Shown here: positions 40,868 to 50,687 of the stretch, one piece after another | Layout of the letters: every line of letters starts with the position of its first letter | Numbering within the stretch: the first letter of the stretch is position 1 | Made by a program: the position numbers and the translations under genes | The notes under the pieces: generated by a model | Seen by the model: only the letters and a program-made list of their open reading frames with translations | The model's database searches: none | What the model was told of the DNA's origin: nothing | Source: Chersky-265 sp035275285 | GTDB lineage: Bacteria > Fibrobacterota > Fibrobacteria > UBA11236 | Direction of reading: 5' to 3' | Length of the DNA stretch: 64,000 nucleotides | Assembly (NCBI GenBank): GCA_035275285.1 | Contig: DATENA010000271.1 | Span: 1 to 64,000, forward strand

Positions 40868-43800
40868 TCAGCTTGCCGGTCTGGCCGCGGACCCGGAGCG
40901 AAACCGAGCCGACCTGGTTGCCTCGTTGAGCAACTCCTCGATTTCATCGAGGATCATGTAAGGCGTGAAGGGCTTGTGGATGAAATGGCTGTTGGCCGCC
41001 ACCAGACTGTCCTTGGCATTGGGCACCTCGGGATAACCCGACATGAACAGGACGCGCAGGTCCGGACGCAGGGATCTCAGCTGATTGACCATTTCGATGC
41101 CGTTCAGCCTGGGCATGACCACGTCCGTGAGGATCAGGTCGATGGTTCCGGCATGGGTGCCGCCGATTTCCAATCCTTCGATGCCGTCTTGCGCTTCGAG
41201 CACCGTATACCCGTGTCCTTCCAGCACTTTTTTGAGCAGGCGCCTCACCGTGGTTTCATCTTCCACGAGCAGAATGGTTGCGGTTTCCCCGGAGGCGAAA
41301 GGCGCCCGGACCGCCGGCGCGGGAATCTCGGAATCGCATCCTTCGGCGGTGGGCAGATAGATCGAGAAGGTGGAGCCCTGGCCGTTCCCGCTTTCCAGGA
41401 AGATGCTGCCTCCGCTTTGGATGACGATGCCGTAGACGGTGGACAGGCCCATCCCGGATCCCTTGCCGAACGCTTTGGTCGTGAAGAACGGCTCGAAGAC
41501 ATGCGCTTTGACCTCGTCGCTCATGCCGCTTCCGGAATCCTTGACGGACAGCATGGAGAAGGAACCGGGAACCAGGGAAGGATTTTCCCCCGCGGACTCA
41601 GCGGTCACAATCACGGCGCGGGTGCGGATGGTGATTGTGCCTGCCGCGGAAATGGCATCGCGGGCATTCACGACCAGATTCATCACGACCTGTTCGATTT
41701 TCCCGGGATCCACTTTGACGCTCCGCAGCGCGGTATCGAACTCCAGCTCCAGCTCGATGTTCTCCCCGAGGATGCGTTTCAGCAATTTGCCCAAATCCCT
41801 GATCAAGGCATTGAGATCCACGATCTTGGAAGAAAGCATTTGCTTGCGGGAGTAGGCCAGCAATTGCTTGGTCAAATCCGCGGCCCGGGCGCCGGCATTC
41901 TTGATTTCCAATAGGTTCCCATGCACGGGATTGGGCGCGTCGATCATGGCCAGGGAAATCTCGCTGTATCCGGTGATTGCGGTCAGCAGGTTGTTGAAAT
42001 CGTGGGCAATCCCGCCGGCCAGCTTGCCGACGGATTCCATCTTCTGGGCCTGGAAGAGCTGGTCTTGGACAAGGCGGAGAGACTCTTCCGCTCTGCGCCG
42101 TTCGATGGCGATCGCGGCGGCCCGGGCCAGGGTTTCCAGCCGGTTCAATTCCCCTGCGGCGGGAATCCGGGTTTCCATGAAATAGAGCGAGAAGGTGGCG
42201 AGGATCCTTCCCGACGACGAAACGACGGGAATGCACCAACAGGCCCTGAGCCCGTGCTGCAAGGCCAGCTCTTGATATTCCTGCCAGCGCGGATCCGTGG
42301 AAATATCGCCCGCCACCACTTTTTCGCCGTTGCCGCCGTAACCGGAGACCGAGCCCGCGGCCATGCCTTCGAGCGACGAGATGAAACCCCTGGGAAGGCA
42401 AGGCGACGCGCCATTGGACAACTGGCGTCCATCGGGAGAAAGCAGGAAAATGGAAGCGCAGGCGCCTTCGAAAAGGGCTTCCGCGTTGCGCGTCATGGAC
42501 TCGAGCACCGTAGGCAGGGGAGATCCGAGCGCGATCGTCTCCAGGATGCTTTTCTGCATCGCAAGGTCCGCGCTGGATTCCTCCGCCTTCCTGCGCGCGA
42601 GGACCTGCATGGTGATTTCGCTGGAGAATACCATGATGCCCTCTACCGTACCATGGGCGTTACGCATCGGCTGGTAGGATACGCGGAAGTAGACCGGTTC
42701 GGGGCCGGGACCCCGATCGAGGTGGACCAGGTGCTCCTGCGCGGTGAACGGCTCGCCTCGGTAGGCCCTGTCGAGGATTCCCAATAACCCCTGTCCCGCG
42801 AGCTCCGGGAAAACCTCAATCATGGTCTTTCCGATCAACCGCTTCCGGTTCACCATTTCGTAATAAGGCGGATTCGCGAAAACGAAGACATGATCCGCGC
42901 CGTGGAGAATGCAGATGGGGGCCGGCGCTTGCAGGAACAGCGCGTTCAACCATGCCCGTTGCTGTTCGGTCTCCCTATGGACCATGGTGAAGGCCAGGGA
43001 ACCGGCGACCCGGTCCGCCACGAGCTGAAGGTACCCCTGGTAGCTTTCGTCGAGCCGCAGCCGCGGACTGATCCCGAGGACGAGGACGGCGCCGATCCCT
43101 TCCCTGGACAATTCCTTGATTGGAAACGCCAAGGCGATTTGGGGAGGTTCGGGCCAGGCGGCGTCGGGAAGCGGCGGTACCTGATCTCCGATGCTCTCCA
43201 TGCGGACCGGCCGATTGGTCCGCAGCACCTCGGCCAGGGACCATATCCAGGCCGATTCGGAATTGTCCGATAGGCCTACCACGGCGGGGATGCCTGGAGT
43301 CCCGGGAACGATGCCCGAAGATCCGGCCAGTCGGGCCAGGTCCCGGCGTTCGTCCAGGATGTAAAGGCGCGAGAAGGGGATATCCAGGGCATTCCCGCCC
43401 AGATTCCGGCAGACCAGACCGGCCGTTTGCTCGGCGTCCTTTCCCACCGGCAATTGCCCCGAGAAGCCGCTGATGAAGGCCATCCGCCTTCCCCCGATCA
43501 CGTGGCCGGTGGTATCCCTGCCAACGGTGAGGACGCCGCCGACGCCGCCGGATTCGTCCCAGATGGGGCTGCAGGAGAATGTGAAGTAGCACTCTTCCAG
43601 GAATCCGTGCCTGTTCAGGGAGAACCGCTGGTTTTCCGCCCAGGCGGCTTCTCCCAGCCTGACCTTCGCCATCACGGGGCCCAGGGTGCCCCAGATCTCC
43701 GGCCAGCAATCTTCTTCTTTCTGCCCCAAGGATACGGGATGCTTCATGCCGAGGATGGGGCGATAGGCATCGTTGTAGAGGCCGACCAGCCCGGGGCCCC

Positions 43801-43981
43801 AACCGATGAAGGTCGGAAACCGGCTGTTCAGCATCATGCCGACCGCGGTCAACAGCGTAGGAGGCCATTCGGCAACGGGCCCCAGGGGGGAGGCGGCCCA
43901 ATCCATGGCCCGGATGAGGGCTCCCATTTCGCCCCCCCGTTCCAAAGCCGAAGCGATATGGGGCTGGGAGAAATCGGCCAT
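40868..43981 (-). CDS. Hybrid sensor histidine kinase (PAS-GAF-PAS-GAF-HisKA-HATPase-REC)
   Basis: About 1037 aa from the ATG at 43981, which has GAGGT upstream. There are no membrane segments, so it is cytoplasmic. A PAS-like domain (about 20-180) and a GAF-like domain (about 180-350) come first. A second PAS (about 360-480, FANPPYYEMVNRKRLIGKTM) and GAF (about 495-640) follow. The kinase core has H660 (GGIAHDFNNLLTAI), an ATP-binding lid KGSGMGLSTVYG, and a C-terminal receiver with D953 (LTDVVMPRLNG). The signal is unknown. It is divergent from the CheB-CheR-kinase gene across 458 bp. Confidence 0.9.
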   Translation of the reverse strand: MADFSQPHIASALERGGEMGALIRAMDWAASPLGPVAEWPPTLLTAVGMMLNSRFPTFIGWGPGLVGLYNDAYRPILGMKHPVSLGQKEEDCWPEIWGTLGPVMAKVRLGEAAWAENQRFSLNRHGFLEECYFTFSCSPIWDESGGVGGVLTVGRDTTGHVIGGRRMAFISGFSGQLPVGKDAEQTAGLVCRNLGGNALDIPFSRLYILDERRDLARLAGSSGIVPGTPGIPAVVGLSDNSESAWIWSLAEVLRTNRPVRMESIGDQVPPLPDAAWPEPPQIALAFPIKELSREGIGAVLVLGISPRLRLDESYQGYLQLVADRVAGSLAFTMVHRETEQQRAWLNALFLQAPAPICILHGADHVFVFANPPYYEMVNRKRLIGKTMIEVFPELAGQGLLGILDRAYRGEPFTAQEHLVHLDRGPGPEPVYFRVSYQPMRNAHGTVEGIMVFSSEITMQVLARRKAEESSADLAMQKSILETIALGSPLPTVLESMTRNAEALFEGACASIFLLSPDGRQLSNGASPCLPRGFISSLEGMAAGSVSGYGGNGEKVVAGDISTDPRWQEYQELALQHGLRACWCIPVVSSSGRILATFSLYFMETRIPAAGELNRLETLARAAAIAIERRRAEESLRLVQDQLFQAQKMESVGKLAGGIAHDFNNLLTAITGYSEISLAMIDAPNPVHGNLLEIKNAGARAADLTKQLLAYSRKQMLSSKIVDLNALIRDLGKLLKRILGENIELELEFDTALRSVKVDPGKIEQVVMNLVVNARDAISAAGTITIRTRAVIVTAESAGENPSLVPGSFSMLSVKDSGSGMSDEVKAHVFEPFFTTKAFGKGSGMGLSTVYGIVIQSGGSIFLESGNGQGSTFSIYLPTAEGCDSEIPAPAVRAPFASGETATILLVEDETTVRRLLKKVLEGHGYTVLEAQDGIEGLEIGGTHAGTIDLILTDVVMPRLNGIEMVNQLRSLRPDLRVLFMSGYPEVPNAKDSLVAANSHFIHKPFTPYMILDEIEELLNEATRSARFRSGSAARPAS

Positions 43982-44439
43982 GTAATACCTCGAATCGACA
44001 AAGAATCCTGGTGGATGCTGGCGGGAAGGATCTCCGCTCGCCGACGGGCGCAATGCTTCTTGTATCTGCCCGTAATATATGTATCGCAACTATAAGTATA
44101 CCTAATGGAGTTGGTATACCTAGTGGAGTTGCCGGCCGGTTAAAATGTTTCCGATGCCGGGGTCGTCCCCGGCCGCCTTATGGCCGCACGCAGACGTTAC
44201 AATTCATGACAACGTGCCGCGCGCGCCACGCACAATCCGTACGCCTCCATGGAATGACACTGATTAGTGATACACATCGCATCCGGAATTACTTATGTTG
44301 GGACATCCGGCTACTACCAAGGGCCGTGGATATTGCCGGAGATTTAACTTGGCTCCCCCCTGCGATTAACATATTTTACGGATCTACAATCCGTCCGCTG
44401 TTCCCCACCTGACTTTCAACCTCAAAGGAAACCCAGGAA
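43982..44439. other. Divergent regulatory region between two signalling genes
   Basis: 458 bp with no supported gene. It contains an 18-bp tandem repeat and a 7-bp hairpin (44156-44173, GCCGGGG/CCCCGGC, no T-run), listed where useful. The part from 44200 to 44400 is clearly richer in A+T than its neighbours and probably holds the rightward promoter. No RNA gene is recognised. Confidence 0.45.
44096..44131. repeat. Two tandem 18-bp repeats upstream of the hybrid kinase
   Basis: GTATACCTAATGGAGTTG (44096-44113) is followed directly by GTATACCTAGTGGAGTTG (44114-44131), 17 of 18 identical. They sit 115 bp upstream of the leftward kinase start. Tandem sites of this length often bind a regulator as two dimers. 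Confidence 0.55.
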
Positions 44440-47400
44440 ATGTCCGCAACGCCCGTGAGCGATGTAGGACCCGATCCCCAAGCCCCGGCCGCGGATGAGG
44501 ACGCGCCCGGAAAGGTCGGCCCTCCCATTGTCGGCATAGGGGCCTCCGCCGGCGGGCTGGAAGCCTTCATCCAGCTTCTGTCCAATCTCCCCGGGAACAC
44601 GGGCATGGGATTCGTCCTGGTGCAGCATCTTGATCCGAGCCATGAAAGCCACTTGTGCGAACTCCTGTCGCGCTGCACGAAAATGCCGGTACGGGAGGCC
44701 GGCGACGGGATGAAGGTGCTCGCTGATTGCGTCTACGTGATTCCTCCCGGCTTCAGCCTCAGTCTCTCCGAAGGCGCCCTGCGGCTCGCGCCGCGGGCGG
44801 ATGCGCATGGTCTGCATCTTCCCATCGACATGTTTTTCCGCTCCCTTGCCGACCACAATCTCAGCGGGTCCATCGGCATCATCCTCTCCGGCACGGGTTC
44901 CGACGGAGCCCATGGCCTGAAAGAGATCAGGGCCGGGGGCGGCATCACCTTCGTGCAGGATCCCCGGACCGCCGGTCAAGGAGGCATGCCGCAAAGCGCC
45001 ATAGACGAGGGACTTGCGGACTTCATTCTGCCCCCCGCCGGCATCGCGAAGGAGCTCGTTCGCTTCGCCGGAAAGAAATACCTTCTGGCCCCGGAATCCG
45101 CGGGAACCGGCGCGGCGCACGCGGCGGACGGATTCGACCGTATCCTGGACCTTGTCCGGAACCGCAAGAGCGTCGATTTCACCTTGTACCGCGATTCGAC
45201 TTTGAGGCGCCGCATCCTGCGGCGGATGGCCTTGCGGCATATGGAAAGCGTCGGCAATTATGCGCGCATTCTCGAGGAGGAAAGCGGAGAAATCGATGCC
45301 CTGTACCGGGATATGCTTATCAGCGTGACCAACTTCTTCCGCGATCCGGAGGTATTCGAATCCCTCAAGACCTCGGTGTTTCCGGAAATCGCCAAAGGAA
45401 AGTCCCAGGAGATTCCAGTGCGGATCTGGGTGGCGGGTTGCTCGTCGGGGGAAGAAGCGTATACTTTGGCGATCCTGCTCCTGGAATTCCTGGGCGAGCA
45501 GGCGCGGCCGCCTCCTTTCCAGATTTTCGCGAGCGATTTGAGCGAGGCCGGAGCCCTGGACAAGGCGCGGCAGGGATTGTATCCGGAAAGCATCGAATCC
45601 GATGTGACCCCGGAACGCCTGGAACGATTCTTCACCAGGGAAGGCAAGGGTTATCGGATCCGCAAAGACATCCGCAACCATTGCATATTCGCCATGCACG
45701 ACATGGTCGCCGACCCGCCTTTTTCCCGCGTCGATCTGGTCACCTGCCGCAATGTCCTCATCTACATGTCTCCCGCCTTGCAACGCAAGGTCTTTCCCAT
45801 TTTCCACTATGCCCTCAATCCGGGGGGCTACCTCCTGCTCGGCTCCTCGGAGACGGTGGGCAGGGATTCCGATCTTTTCAGGATCGTGGACCGGGATCAC
45901 AAAATTTACAGCCGGATTTCCACCACGTCGCGGCTGCCCCATTTCCTGGTCAAGCATGCCGCTGCCGGATCCGACAAAGTTCCCCACCAAGCCGGCACCG
46001 GCCTGGTTTCCCATGCCGATTTCCGCAAGGAAGCCGATCGCATCCTTCTGGCGAGGTTTCCGCCCGCCTCCGTGTTGATCAATTCCGACCTCCAGATCCT
46101 GCAGTTCCGGGGACGCACCCGGCCCTACCTGGAGCCCGCGCAGGGGGAAGCGAGCCTCAACCTCCTGAAAATGGCCAATGAGGGCCTGTTCCTCGATCTC
46201 CGAGCGGTCGTCCAAGAAGCGCAGGTCCGGAATGCCATCGTGGAAAAAAAGGATGTGCGCGTCCGGGACGGGGACCGCGTCAAAATCATCTGCCTGGAGG
46301 TCATTCCGGTCGCGCTGCCCATCTCCAAGGAAACCTGCTTTCTAGTCCTCTTCAAGGAAGAAGGCGAAGGGGAATTCACGGGACGGCGGGATTCCCCGCC
46401 GGCGATTGCGTCCCCGGAAGATGAGCTGCCCCTATTCCGCAAGGAAAATGAATCCCTGCGGGAATATCTGCAATCCATCCGGGATCAGCACGACTCGGCC
46501 ATCGAAGAGCTGAAATCGTCCAATGAGGAGCTCCTGTCCAGCAACGAGGAACTGCAGAGCACCAACGAGGAACTGGAAACCGCGAAGGAGGAATACCAGG
46601 CCGGCAACGAGGAGCTTACGACCGTCAACGAGGAAATGACCCATCGCAGCGTCGAAATGGCCCTTCTCAACAATGATTTGAACAACCTGCTCAACAGTAT
46701 CAATGTTCCCATCGTCATCGTCGGCGGCGATCTGCGCATACGCCGTTTCACCGCGGCGGCGGGCAAATCCTTGCCGCTCATCCCTTCGGACTTGGGCAGG
46801 CCCATGAGGGATCTCCATTGGGAAATATCCCTCCCCGACCTGGGTCAGGTGGTCCTCGAAGTGGTGGCCAGCGGCGACCCCCAGACCCACGAAGTCCGCA
46901 ACCGCGAGGGAAAATGGCAATCGCTCCGGGTCCATCCTTACCGCACCTCCGAAAACCGGATCGACGGGGCCGTGATCATCCTCATGGACATCCATGCCCT
47001 CAAAACCTACCATGATAAATTGCAGGAAACGGAAGAGTATGCCCGTTCCATCTTGGCCACCGTCCGCGTGCCCCTCCTTATCCTGAGAGAGGATTTGCGC
47101 ATCAACACGGCCAACGCTTCCTTTTACGAAATGTTCGGCACCACCCCGGGGGATTCGGAAGGCCAGCTCCTTTTCAAGCCGGAGGACGCGAAATGGAACG
47201 CTCCCGGTTTGAGGGAATTGCTGGAAGGCAGCCTGCTCCGGGACGAGGCCTTCGACGGCTTCGAAATGGAATTGAAGGATGGGGACGCCGGGCCGCGGAC
47301 CCTTTTGCTCAACGGACGGACCCTGGTCCGGGAAACGGGCAAGGCCAGGATGTTCCTGCTGTCGATCGTGGACATCACGGAATACAAGCGGGCCCAAGAG

Positions 47401-48150
47401 GTGCTCAAGAGCCAAAGCACGATCCTGGAGAAGGCCGTGCTGGAACGGACGGCCGATCTCCTGGAATCGAATACGGAAATGGAGGCGTTCTCATACAGCA
47501 TTTCCCATGATCTGAGGGCTCCCTTGCGCGCGATGCAAGGTTATGCGGAGGCGCTGCTCAAGGACTTCGGCGGCAAAGCCGATTCGGAGGCCAGGGAGCA
47601 TTTGCGGAAAATCATCCAATCGGGATTGCGGATGGACCGTCTTATCCGGGACGTGCTTACCTACAGCCGCACGGCGCTGGCCGGAGTCACAATCGAGAAC
47701 GTCGATCTGGATTCGCTCGTCAAGGATGTCATCCGCCAGTACCCGGAATTGCTGAAGCCGGAAGTCACCCTGATCGTGGAAAGCCCCCTGGCTCCCGTCA
47801 TGGGCCATGAATCCTCCTTGGCGCAATGCCTTTCCAATCTGTTCCTGAACGCCGTGAAATTCGCCTCCCCGGGAACGCCGCCGTGCGTGCGCATCCGCAC
47901 CGAACCGCATGGCCCCGACGTGCGCATATGGATCGAGGACAACGGGATAGGAATCGATCCGAAACAGAACGATCGGATTTTCGGCATGTTCGAAAAATTG
48001 AACCGGGGGGAAACCTATGCGGGCACCGGCATCGGCCTGGCCATCGTGAAAAAAGCCATGGAACGGATGGGCGGCGCGGTCGGAGTCGAGTCCGAACTGG
48101 GGGAGGGAAGCCGGTTCTGGCTGCAATTGCCGAAGGAGCCGGCGCAATGA
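44440..48150 (+). CDS. CheB-CheR-PAS-histidine kinase fusion
   Basis: A 1236-aa cytoplasmic protein. CheB methylesterase (about 28-215) has the triad S36 (GASAGG), H63 (QHLDP) and D155 (GTGSDGAHG), without the usual N-terminal receiver. CheR methyltransferase follows (about 230-490: RDMLISVTNFFRDPEVF, VAGCSSGEEAYTLA, DLVTCRNVLIYM). A long coiled coil with repeated SSNEEL/STNEEL heptads spans about 670-740. PAS domains lie at about 745-990. The kinase has H1023 (SISHDLRAPL) and ends in a HATPase (GTGIGLAIVKKA). The CheB-CheR-PAS layout is widespread, often with kinases. The response regulator gene overlaps its stop. Confidence 0.92.
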   Translation: MSATPVSDVGPDPQAPAADEDAPGKVGPPIVGIGASAGGLEAFIQLLSNLPGNTGMGFVLVQHLDPSHESHLCELLSRCTKMPVREAGDGMKVLADCVYVIPPGFSLSLSEGALRLAPRADAHGLHLPIDMFFRSLADHNLSGSIGIILSGTGSDGAHGLKEIRAGGGITFVQDPRTAGQGGMPQSAIDEGLADFILPPAGIAKELVRFAGKKYLLAPESAGTGAAHAADGFDRILDLVRNRKSVDFTLYRDSTLRRRILRRMALRHMESVGNYARILEEESGEIDALYRDMLISVTNFFRDPEVFESLKTSVFPEIAKGKSQEIPVRIWVAGCSSGEEAYTLAILLLEFLGEQARPPPFQIFASDLSEAGALDKARQGLYPESIESDVTPERLERFFTREGKGYRIRKDIRNHCIFAMHDMVADPPFSRVDLVTCRNVLIYMSPALQRKVFPIFHYALNPGGYLLLGSSETVGRDSDLFRIVDRDHKIYSRISTTSRLPHFLVKHAAAGSDKVPHQAGTGLVSHADFRKEADRILLARFPPASVLINSDLQILQFRGRTRPYLEPAQGEASLNLLKMANEGLFLDLRAVVQEAQVRNAIVEKKDVRVRDGDRVKIICLEVIPVALPISKETCFLVLFKEEGEGEFTGRRDSPPAIASPEDELPLFRKENESLREYLQSIRDQHDSAIEELKSSNEELLSSNEELQSTNEELETAKEEYQAGNEELTTVNEEMTHRSVEMALLNNDLNNLLNSINVPIVIVGGDLRIRRFTAAAGKSLPLIPSDLGRPMRDLHWEISLPDLGQVVLEVVASGDPQTHEVRNREGKWQSLRVHPYRTSENRIDGAVIILMDIHALKTYHDKLQETEEYARSILATVRVPLLILREDLRINTANASFYEMFGTTPGDSEGQLLFKPEDAKWNAPGLRELLEGSLLRDEAFDGFEMELKDGDAGPRTLLLNGRTLVRETGKARMFLLSIVDITEYKRAQEVLKSQSTILEKAVLERTADLLESNTEMEAFSYSISHDLRAPLRAMQGYAEALLKDFGGKADSEAREHLRKIIQSGLRMDRLIRDVLTYSRTALAGVTIENVDLDSLVKDVIRQYPELLKPEVTLIVESPLAPVMGHESSLAQCLSNLFLNAVKFASPGTPPCVRIRTEPHGPDVRIWIEDNGIGIDPKQNDRIFGMFEKLNRGETYAGTGIGLAIVKKAMERMGGAVGVESELGEGSRFWLQLPKEPAQ

Positions 48151-48596
48151 GCCCCGGAATCGGCGCGATAGCGCTGGTGGAAGACAATGAGGATGATCTC
48201 TACTTCATGATGCGGGCCCTGAAAGCCGCGGAAATCCCCAATCCGTTGGAAATCCTGAGGACGGGAGGAGAGGCTATAGAATACCTGTCCGGAGCCGGGA
48301 AATTCGACGATAGGATAAGGCATCCCTCGCCTTTCCTGCTCCTGCTGGATTTGAAGCTTCCGGACATCAGCGGCTTCGACGTGCTGCGGTGGATCAAGAC
48401 CCGTGCGAACCGGCAATCCTTGGCCACCATCGTTTTGACGACTTCGGGGGAAGCCAAGGATATCGAGCGGGCCTACCGGTTGGGCGCGAATTCGTTCCTG
48501 ATCAAGCCGGCGGGGGCGGACAGACTGCTGGAACTGGTGAATGCCTTGAAGGAGTACTGGTTCGTCCAGAACAGCTTCCCAAGGATCGAACCTTGA
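48147..48596 (+). CDS. Single-domain response regulator (Rcp1-like)
   Basis: A 149-aa receiver domain. Phospho-acceptor D68 is in LLLLDLKLPDISG, acidic pocket residues are in VEDNEDDLYF, the conserved Thr/Ser is in VLTTSGE and Lys is in FLIKPAG. There is no output domain. The ATG overlaps the kinase stop (ATGA), so it is the probable partner of the CheB-CheR-kinase. Similar stand-alone receivers commonly follow PAS/GAF kinases. Confidence 0.93.
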   Translation: MSPGIGAIALVEDNEDDLYFMMRALKAAEIPNPLEILRTGGEAIEYLSGAGKFDDRIRHPSPFLLLLDLKLPDISGFDVLRWIKTRANRQSLATIVLTTSGEAKDIERAYRLGANSFLIKPAGADRLLELVNALKEYWFVQNSFPRIEP

Positions 48597-48617
48597 TGGG
48601 CAAGACAAGGGATTGAA

Positions 48618-50657
48618 ATGGAAATGGAAAAGGAAAGCAGAATCCGGATCCTCCTGGTGGACGACTCGGAGGAGCATAGGCGGAAGATCATTTCCGTACT
48701 GGACGATCCGCGCCTGGATATCATCCAGGCGGAATCGGGGGAAGAAGGCCTCGAACTGCTGGCCATGGAGAGTTTCGCCGTTATCCTCCTGGACGTGCGC
48801 ATGCCGGGCATGAACGGATTCGAGTTCGCCGATCGTATCCGGCGGCTGGATCCGGCGCGGATCGTTCCCATCATGTTCATCACCACCACCCAGGTCCCGG
48901 ATGCGCTCATGCGGAAAGGCTATTCGCTCGGGGCCGCCGATTTCCTGGTTTTCCCGATCATCCCCGAGGTTTTCCGCGCCAAGGTGGAATTTTTCGTGGA
49001 GTATCATGCGAGGAAGGAAACGCAAGCGCGGCACGCGGAGGATTTGGAGCGGAGGGTCAGGGAACGGACCGCCGAACTCGGCTTCCAGCATTCCGTCACC
49101 AAGGCCTCCGAAGATCGATACCGCAGGCTTTTCGAAACCGCACAGGACGGGATCCTGATACTGGACGCGCGGGCCGGCCGTATCGTGGATGCCAATCCTT
49201 TTCTCGCCGACCTGCTGGGTTATCCGCGGGAAGAGTTGCTCGGCAAGGAGCTGTGGGAAATCGGCCTGTTCCGGGACGTCCGCGCCAATCAGGAAGCCTT
49301 CAGGATCCTCCTGGAGAAGGGCTATGCCCGCTACGAGGATCTTCCGCTGCAAACCAAGAGCGGGCAGAAAAAGGAAGTTGAATTCGTCAGCAATGTCTAC
49401 AAGGTGGGAAACGAGGATGTGGTGCAATGCAACATCCGCGATATCACGGAGCGGAAGCAGGCGCAGGAGGCCTTGGGCCGTTCGGAGGCGGCACTCCGGC
49501 AATCCCAGAAAACCGAGGCCCTGGGCAAGTTGTCAGGCGGCATCGCCCATGACTTCAACAACCTTTTGACCGCCATCAACGGCTATTCCGACCTCTGCCT
49601 GTCCCTGGCCGCGGAAAAGACCCCCCTGCATGAATATCTCGGGGAAATCCTGAAAGCGGGCAAGCGCGCTTCCAATCTGACTCATCAACTCCTGGCCTTC
49701 AGCCGCAAGCAGATCCTCGCTCCCAAGATCCTGAACCTGAGCGGGATCGTCGCGGAGATCCTGACCTTGCTGCGGCGCCTCATAGAAGTGAACATCAAGC
49801 TCACGCCGATACTGGAACCCGATTTGTGGCTGATACGTGCCGATCCCGTGCAGATAAACCAGGTCCTCCTGAACCTGGCCGTCAATGCCCGGGACGCGGT
49901 GGCGTTGGGCGGCGAAATCGTCATACGCACCGAAAACATGGAAGTGGATACGGAAGAGGCCAGCCGGGATTCGGGACTGCCGAACGGCCAATACATATTG
50001 CTATCGGTAAGCGATACGGGCACCGGAATGGACTCGTCGGTGATTGCCAGGATATTCGAACCTTTCTACACCACCAAGGATTTCGGCAAGGGTTCCGGAA
50101 TGGGCTTGGCCATGGTCGACGGGATCGTTCGGCAAAGCGGAGGCCGGATCAAGGTCGAAAGCAGCCCGGGAAACGGGTCGACCTTCACGATTTACCTGCC
50201 TCGGGTGGAAGGCGAAGAAGAAATGGCGGAGACGCGCGTCACGGCTCGCGTTGAGCTGCCCCGGGGCGCGGAAACCATTCTCCTCGTGGAAGACGATGCC
50301 ATCGTCAGGACTTTCACCCGACGGGCGCTGGAGATCCATGGTTACGAGGTCCTCGAGACCGAAGACGGGGAAAGCGCGATACGGATCGGCGGCAAGCACG
50401 AGGGTACCATCCATCTCTTGCTCACGGACATCCTCATGGCCGGCATCAACGGCCGGGACCTTGCGACCAGTTTCCGGCAATTGTTCCCGCACACCCCGGT
50501 TCTGTTCATGTCCGGGTACACGGACGAAGTCGTGGTCCACCTGGGATTGCTCGAGGAGAATTCCATGTTCCTCCAAAAGCCGTTCTCTCCCGCCCTGTTG
50601 ATCGAAGCGGTCAGCGAGGCCTTGAAAGCCGGCGCTCCTTCAGCCGGATGCTCCTGA
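48618..50657 (+). CDS. REC-PAS-histidine kinase-REC hybrid
   Basis: A 679-aa cytoplasmic protein. The N-terminal receiver has D59 (ILLDVRMPGMNG), then a coiled linker, and a PAS domain spans about 165-285. The kinase core has H311 (GGIAHDFNNLLTAI) and ATP lid GKGSGMGLAMVDG. The C-terminal receiver has D604 (LLTDILMAGING). Kinase and second receiver resemble those of the leftward hybrid kinase at 40868. It follows the response regulator by 21 bp and likely forms one phosphorelay unit with it. Confidence 0.92.
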   Translation: MEMEKESRIRILLVDDSEEHRRKIISVLDDPRLDIIQAESGEEGLELLAMESFAVILLDVRMPGMNGFEFADRIRRLDPARIVPIMFITTTQVPDALMRKGYSLGAADFLVFPIIPEVFRAKVEFFVEYHARKETQARHAEDLERRVRERTAELGFQHSVTKASEDRYRRLFETAQDGILILDARAGRIVDANPFLADLLGYPREELLGKELWEIGLFRDVRANQEAFRILLEKGYARYEDLPLQTKSGQKKEVEFVSNVYKVGNEDVVQCNIRDITERKQAQEALGRSEAALRQSQKTEALGKLSGGIAHDFNNLLTAINGYSDLCLSLAAEKTPLHEYLGEILKAGKRASNLTHQLLAFSRKQILAPKILNLSGIVAEILTLLRRLIEVNIKLTPILEPDLWLIRADPVQINQVLLNLAVNARDAVALGGEIVIRTENMEVDTEEASRDSGLPNGQYILLSVSDTGTGMDSSVIARIFEPFYTTKDFGKGSGMGLAMVDGIVRQSGGRIKVESSPGNGSTFTIYLPRVEGEEEMAETRVTARVELPRGAETILLVEDDAIVRTFTRRALEIHGYEVLETEDGESAIRIGGKHEGTIHLLLTDILMAGINGRDLATSFRQLFPHTPVLFMSGYTDEVVVHLGLLEENSMFLQKPFSPALLIEAVSEALKAGAPSAGCS

Positions 50658-50687
50658 AATCCCCTTTTCCTTTGCAAGGTTTGCCAC

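Noticed and set aside
44156..44173. 7-bp hairpin GCCGGGG/CCCCGGC as a terminator
   Set aside because: No T-run follows on either strand, and it lies in a divergent promoter region.
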